A stretch of DNA of 64,000 nt. It comes from Ameyamaea chiangmaiensis (GTDB lineage Bacteria > Pseudomonadota > Alphaproteobacteria > Acetobacterales > Acetobacteraceae). The stretch is from NCBI RefSeq assembly GCF_013376175.1, contig NZ_JABXXR010000001.1:27284-91283 (forward strand), given 5' to 3'. Shown here one piece after another: positions 59,416 to 64,000 of the stretch. The notes beneath the pieces were generated by a model. It worked only from the letters and a program-made list of their open reading frames with translations, had not been told where the DNA came from and made no database searches. A program made the translations under genes and the position numbers. How positions within the stretch are numbered: the stretch's first letter is position 1; the number at the start of each line of letters is the position of its first letter.

Positions 59416-62400
59416 TCGCCTGATCGAGATCTGCCTTCGGCAGAGGCGCTTTGTTTTTGCGGTGATGGTCGTGCTTGCTGTCCTGGGCATGCACGCCTGG
59501 CAGCAGATCCCTGTGGAAGCCTACCCTGATCTCGGTGCCGTCAACGTTCAGGTGACGACGCAGGTGCCCGGTCTTGCGGCCGAAGAAATCGAACAGCAGA
59601 TCACGACGCCGCTTGAGCGGCAGTTGGCCAGTACGCCGGGTCTGGTAGAGAGCCGGTCCAGCAGCACGTTCGGGCTGTCGCTGATCACGTTGATCTTCAA
59701 GGACGGGACCGACGTCTATTTTGCCCGTCAGCGGGTCAATGAGCAGATCGCGCAGGCCACCCTGCCGTCCGGTGTGACGCCGGGTCTGGGGCCTGTCACC
59801 AGCCCGGTCGGTGAAATCTATCGTTATGTCCTGCAGTCCAACAGCAAGAACCTGATGCAGTTGTCCGAGATCCAGCGCTGGGTGGTCCTGCCGGCGCTGT
59901 CGCAGATCTCGGGGGTGGCCGGCGTCAACAATTTCGGCGGTTTCACGAAGGAATATCAGCTGGTTCTCAGCCCCGAGGCGCTTCAGCGTTATCATATCGG
60001 GGTCAACGACGTTCTGGCGGCGCTCAAGGCGAACAGCATCAACGCCGGTGGCGGCAGGATCACGCGCGGCGACGAATCCTACATCGTCCGGGGCATCGGC
60101 ATGGTCCGGAGCCTGGACGACATGGGGGCCATCGCGGTCACGGAGCAGAATGGCCAGCCGGTGCTTGTGCGTGATCTCGGTCGTCTCGAACTCGGGCATC
60201 AGGTGCGCGAAGGCATTCTTGGGTTTAACGGCAATCCGGATGCGATAGAGGGCATCGTCATGATGCTGACGGGGCAAAACCCGTCCGAAGTGTTGCGCCG
60301 GCTTCATGCCCAGGTCAGCGATCTGAACGAGGAACTGGCCCCGCAGGGTGTAAAAATCGTCCCCTATATCGACCGCGACAATCTGGTGAACGCGACCACC
60401 GAGAAGGTGACGCACACCGTGCTGGAGGGCGTGACGCTCGTGTTCGTGGTGCTGATCCTGTTTCTGGGCAGCCCGCGCAGCGCCGTCGTCGCTGCCGTCA
60501 CCATTCCGCTGGCGTTGGCGACGGTGTTCGTCCTGATGCGTGCGCTCGATATGCCCGCCAATCTGTTTTCGCTCGGGGCGATCGATTTCGGCGTGATTGT
60601 CGACGGCGCGATCGTCGTGATGGAAGCGATCCTGCGCCTTCGGGAGGAACATCCGGACAGGCGGCTGAGCCTGAGTGACATTCTGGGTGTCACGGACCAC
60701 ATCGGCAAGGCGATCTTCTTTGCGACCCTGATCATCGTGGTTGCTTATGGGCCGCTGTTCGCGTTCGAGGGCGCGGAAGGCAAGCTGTTCCGCCCGATGG
60801 CGTTCACTGTCAGCTTTGCGCTGCTGGGGGCGCTGGCGTGTGCCGTCACGCTGACGCCCGCGCTGGCGTATCTGGCGATGCGCAACCCGCACCGACTGTT
60901 TCACAACGCGCCGCTGGAGCGGTTGCATCACGCCTATCGTCGCGGGCTCGGTCATATGATTGACCGGCCGATGTTGAGTTATATCGGCGGGATCGTGGCG
61001 TTCGGACTGGTGCTCGTATTGGGGTCGACGACGGGGCGCGAGTTCCTGCCGGACCTCGACGAAGGGGCCTTGTGGCTGCAGATCCAGCTGCCGTCCGGCC
61101 TCTCGCTTGATCGTACGACCGCCATCGCCGGGCAGATTCGCGACACCATCCGGGCGTTTCCCGAAGTGGCCTCTGTCGCGACGCAGGTCGGCCGCAACGA
61201 TTCGGGAACCGACGCGTGGACGCCGTCCCACATTGAATCGCCGGTCGTGCTGACATCCTATGCGACCTGGCCGAAGGGGGAGACGAAATCGCTGTTCGTG
61301 GCGCGGCTGGCACAGAAGCTGAGCCAGATACCGGGCATTTCGTTCGGCATCAGTCAGCCGATTTCCGACAACATCAATGATCTGGTGGGCGGCGCGCATT
61401 CGCCGCTGGTGCTGCGTGTGTACGGCGACGATCTCAAGCCGCTGCGACGGCTGGGCACGCAGATCGTCAACGTGCTGCATGATGTGCCGGGCACGACGAC
61501 GGCGTCGATCTTCCAGGAGCCGGAGGTTCCGCAGCTTGATGTGGAAATCGACCGGCCGGCAGCGGCGCGCTTCGGGATTTCGGCCTCCGACGTAATGAAC
61601 GTGGTTCAGAACGTGATCGGGGACGCTGCGGTCCAGGAGATCTATGTCGGCGACCGTGTCTATAACATGACGGTGCATATGCCGCAGGGTCAGACATCGA
61701 ACCTTCAGATGATCGAATCGCTGCCACTGCATGCGAGTAATGGTGCTCAGATCCCACTGTCGATGGTCGCGCGGATCGGCCTGGAGACGGGCGAGGCCAA
61801 TATCGCGCATGAAATGAACCATCGGCAGATCACGATCCGCCTCGATAACGGTCATCGGCCGTTGTCCGCATGGTTGCGGGATGCCGAACAGCAGATCCAC
61901 GCGCATGTTCACTACGATCCCGATGAATACCGACTGGAATGGGCAGGCACGTTCCAGCAGGAGCAGCGCGCGCAGGCCCGTCTTAGCGTCGCGCTCATGA
62001 TCATGTTCGCCGTGATGCTCGTGTTGCTGTTCGGCGAGTTCGGGCGCCTGCGGCAGGCGGTGCTGGTCCTGGCGGTGGTGCCGCTGGCGACGCTTGGCGG
62101 TCTTCTGGCCCTGCATCTGCGCGGCGAGACACTGAACATCGCGACGGCTGTGGGATTCATCGCGCTGTTCGGCGTCGCGATCCAGAACGGGATCATCATG
62201 GTGTCCAACATCAACCGTCTGCGAGTAAACGGCGCCCCGCTGCGCGAGGCGGTGCTGGAAGGTGCGGGTGAGCGTTTTCGGCCGGTCCTGATGACCGCGA
62301 CGGTCGCCAGTGTGGGCATGTTGCCGGCGGCGCTGGCGCGAGGGATCGGGACCGATGTCCAGCGTGGGCTTGCCACCGTCGTCGTCGGCGGTCTCGGCAT

Positions 62401-62509
62401 TGCGACCATTCTGACGCTGTTCATCCTGCCGACGTATTATTGCGAGATGGAAGGGTTCTTCGAGCGGCGTTCGCTGAGGCGGCGCGAGCGCGGGGACGGT
62501 GCGTCGTGA
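59408..62509 (+). CDS. Heavy-metal-type RND efflux pump (CzcA family)
   Basis: 1033 residues, full length for HME-RND, with 12 membrane segments and two large periplasmic loops. TM4 carries DFGVIVDGAIVVMEA with Asp393, Asp399 and Glu406, the same spacing as the proton-relay triad of CzcA (Asp402/Asp408/Glu415). It also has SPVGEIYRYVL and ALLWLQIQLPSG-like motifs. The metal (Co/Zn/Cd, Cu/Ag or Ni) cannot be fixed by eye. Operon with the adaptor before it and the channel after it. Confidence 0.88.
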   Translation: MINRLIEICLRQRRFVFAVMVVLAVLGMHAWQQIPVEAYPDLGAVNVQVTTQVPGLAAEEIEQQITTPLERQLASTPGLVESRSSSTFGLSLITLIFKDGTDVYFARQRVNEQIAQATLPSGVTPGLGPVTSPVGEIYRYVLQSNSKNLMQLSEIQRWVVLPALSQISGVAGVNNFGGFTKEYQLVLSPEALQRYHIGVNDVLAALKANSINAGGGRITRGDESYIVRGIGMVRSLDDMGAIAVTEQNGQPVLVRDLGRLELGHQVREGILGFNGNPDAIEGIVMMLTGQNPSEVLRRLHAQVSDLNEELAPQGVKIVPYIDRDNLVNATTEKVTHTVLEGVTLVFVVLILFLGSPRSAVVAAVTIPLALATVFVLMRALDMPANLFSLGAIDFGVIVDGAIVVMEAILRLREEHPDRRLSLSDILGVTDHIGKAIFFATLIIVVAYGPLFAFEGAEGKLFRPMAFTVSFALLGALACAVTLTPALAYLAMRNPHRLFHNAPLERLHHAYRRGLGHMIDRPMLSYIGGIVAFGLVLVLGSTTGREFLPDLDEGALWLQIQLPSGLSLDRTTAIAGQIRDTIRAFPEVASVATQVGRNDSGTDAWTPSHIESPVVLTSYATWPKGETKSLFVARLAQKLSQIPGISFGISQPISDNINDLVGGAHSPLVLRVYGDDLKPLRRLGTQIVNVLHDVPGTTTASIFQEPEVPQLDVEIDRPAAARFGISASDVMNVVQNVIGDAAVQEIYVGDRVYNMTVHMPQGQTSNLQMIESLPLHASNGAQIPLSMVARIGLETGEANIAHEMNHRQITIRLDNGHRPLSAWLRDAEQQIHAHVHYDPDEYRLEWAGTFQQEQRAQARLSVALMIMFAVMLVLLFGEFGRLRQAVLVLAVVPLATLGGLLALHLRGETLNIATAVGFIALFGVAIQNGIIMVSNINRLRVNGAPLREAVLEGAGERFRPVLMTATVASVGMLPAALARGIGTDVQRGLATVVVGGLGIATILTLFILPTYYCEMEGFFERRSLRRRERGDGAS

Positions 62510-63999
62510 TGGTAAGCCGGATGCGATACGGCGTGGCCTGCACGGCGGTGCTCTGGCTCGCGGGCTGTGCGGTCGGGCCGAACTTTCATCGACCTGCCGC
62601 CCCGACGGCCGCGCGCTATGACCCGAACGGGCTACCCGCCCACACCGCGGGACCGCAAGGTGTGGCGGGCGGCGAGCAGAGCTTCGTTGTCGGAGGTGAC
62701 ATACCGGCGCAATGGTGGACGCTGTTTCGCAATCCGGCGCTGAACGCGCTGGTGGAGCGTGCCATCGCGCGCAATCCGTCGCTTGCCTCCGCGCAGCAGG
62801 CGTTGCGGGCCGCGAACCAGAATGTCGGCGTTCAGGAAGCCGCCCTCTGGCCCAGCATCAGTGCGAGCTTCAATCCGACGCGCAATAAGACGTCCAAGGC
62901 GCTGTCGCCCGTGCCGGGCAACAACGCCTATCTTTATAACCTGCACACCGCACAGCTGAACATTTCCTATTCACCCGATCTGTGGGGCGGGGTCAGGCGG
63001 CAGGTCGAGGCCACCCGGGCGCAGGCCGAGGTCCAGCGCTACCAGATGGAGGCCGCATATCTGACGCTGACCGGAACGCTGGTCAACGCGGCGATCGCCT
63101 CAGCCACCGCCCGCGACCAGCTGGAATCGACGCAGAGCATCATCGCGCGCACCGAACGGATCCTGCAGATCACGCAGCGGCAGGTGACACTGGGTGATCT
63201 GCCCGAGAGTGCACTAGCCGCGCAGCGGACACTGGTCGCGCAGGCGCGTGCGACGCTTCCGCCCCTGCAACAGCAGATCGACCTTCAGCACGATCTGATC
63301 GACGCGCTGACGGGCGACACGCCTGACCGGCCGACGCCGGAATTTCATCTCGCCGATTTCACGCTGCCGGGCGAACTGCCGGTCAGCCTTCCGATGGACC
63401 TGGTCTCGCAGCGACCCGATATACGCGCCTCCGAGGCGGCGCTGCATGCGGCGAGCGCGCAGATCGGGGTCGCGATCGCCAATCGCCTGCCGGCGCTCCA
63501 GTTGATGGCGACGCCGGGGACGGCGTTCAACAGTTTCAGCCAACTGGCCATGCCAGGATATGGCAACTGGATGCTGGCCGCGATGATCACCCAGCCGCTG
63601 TTCGAAGGGTTCTCGCTGTTGCATCAGGAGCGCGCGTCACGCGACCTGTATCAGAAGGCGGTCGAGGATTATCGCGACGCCGTTCTGGGGGGTGTGCAGG
63701 AGGTTGCCGATGCGCTGCATGCCGTCAAGAACGACGCCGACCTACTGCAGACCAGCCAGCAGGCGGATGCGGCCGCGCGCCACACGCTGTCCATTGCGGA
63801 GGGGCAGGCGCGTCTGGGTGACGTGCCGATCCTGATGACGCTGACGGCGCAGGAGGCGGCCTTTCAGGCGCGCCTGACCCTGGTGCAGAGCCAGTCCGCG
63901 CGGCTGTCCGATACGGTGGGCCTGTTTGCGTCGCTGGGCGGCGGCTGGTGGAACCGGCCGGATGTGCGCGCGCGGAACGGGGCTGCGGCCACGCGTTGA
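62509..63999 (+). CDS. Outer-membrane efflux channel, NodT/OprM-type lipoprotein
   Basis: 496 residues from ATG 62509 (TGATG overlap with the pump); ATG 62521 is possible. Lipobox LAGC (about 18-21), then VGPNFHRPAAPTAARY and WWTLFRNPALNALVERAIARNPSLASAQQALRAANQNVGVQEAALWPS, the classic NodT start. Two helical repeats follow, including PVSLPMDLVSQRPDIRASEAALHAASAQIGVAIANRLP. It forms a trimeric tunnel for the RND pump. The stop is one base before the window end. Confidence 0.9.
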   Translation: MVSRMRYGVACTAVLWLAGCAVGPNFHRPAAPTAARYDPNGLPAHTAGPQGVAGGEQSFVVGGDIPAQWWTLFRNPALNALVERAIARNPSLASAQQALRAANQNVGVQEAALWPSISASFNPTRNKTSKALSPVPGNNAYLYNLHTAQLNISYSPDLWGGVRRQVEATRAQAEVQRYQMEAAYLTLTGTLVNAAIASATARDQLESTQSIIARTERILQITQRQVTLGDLPESALAAQRTLVAQARATLPPLQQQIDLQHDLIDALTGDTPDRPTPEFHLADFTLPGELPVSLPMDLVSQRPDIRASEAALHAASAQIGVAIANRLPALQLMATPGTAFNSFSQLAMPGYGNWMLAAMITQPLFEGFSLLHQERASRDLYQKAVEDYRDAVLGGVQEVADALHAVKNDADLLQTSQQADAAARHTLSIAEGQARLGDVPILMTLTAQEAAFQARLTLVQSQSARLSDTVGLFASLGGGWWNRPDVRARNGAAATR

Positions 64000-64000
64000 G

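Noticed and set aside
58952..62116. 1054-codon open frame on the minus strand
   Set aside because: Antisense of the CzcA-type pump; its length comes from high G+C codon bias, and the translation is Arg/His/Gln-rich without domains.

Overview
The window (about 62% G+C) looks like chromosome of an acetic acid bacterium (Acetobacteraceae, Komagataeibacter/Gluconacetobacter-like). This rests on the G+C content, a Hint protein with the ESYLDTGNR signature that I associate with this family, a Pqi locus and a metal-type RND pump. The genus is inference, not shown. Almost everything from 1431 to 54180 is one large prophage. Short stretches of host chromosome flank it.

Left flank (1-1430): the 3' end of a dihydroxyacetone-kinase-type DAK2 gene, then decayed pieces of umuC and of a tyrosine recombinase, probably scars of an older element. 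Prophage ends: an 18-bp direct repeat (AATGGTGCCGACACTCGG) at 1431-1448 and 54163-54180 copies the 3' end of a tRNA-Thr(CGU) gene at 54165-54239. Copies of CTACACCAAA lie just inside both ends. A complete integrase (1590-2597) sits at the left end and a small excisionase-like HTH gene at the right end.

Cargo (2600-11200): a umuC 3' remnant; a secreted-looking protein with three tail-collar repeats fused to a Hint domain, divergent from a DNA-binding protein; a CPA1 sodium/proton antiporter; and an 885-residue protein joining a PD-(D/E)XK nuclease, a P-loop NTPase and an S1 domain, my best candidate for an undescribed anti-phage system.

Late region (11385-41382, minus strand, read right to left): small and large terminase, minor tail Z-like protein, gpW, portal, S49 protease, acidic scaffold-like protein, decoration protein and major capsid protein E (a lambda-type head). 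Then comes a Mu-type contractile tail: joiner, terminator, DUF2635, sheath, tube, a frameshifted tail chaperone, tape measure with a lysozyme domain, gpN, gpP, gp45, gp46, gp47 and gp48. Fibres and a beta-helix tail spike follow. The spike's C-terminal cassette is duplicated, and a HEPN-like gene sits between the two copies. The lysis block has a holin-like protein, a spanin-like protein and an endolysin, and is followed by a Tat-type lipoprotein and two papain-fold proteins.

Early and control region (41613-54089): a minus-strand operon (Cro-like protein through DnaB helicase to a DUF6362 protein) ends at a strong terminator just before the terminase genes. A cI-like repressor is divergent. 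Two 29-bp inverted repeats with the same half-sites lie before the leftward and the rightward operons, so one repressor may control both. The rightward operon has about 15 small, tightly overlapped genes ending at the excisionase-like gene.

Right flank (54165-64000): tRNA-Thr; pqiABC, which moves lipid between the membranes; and a three-gene efflux set (adaptor, CzcA-type RND pump, NodT-type outer-membrane channel).
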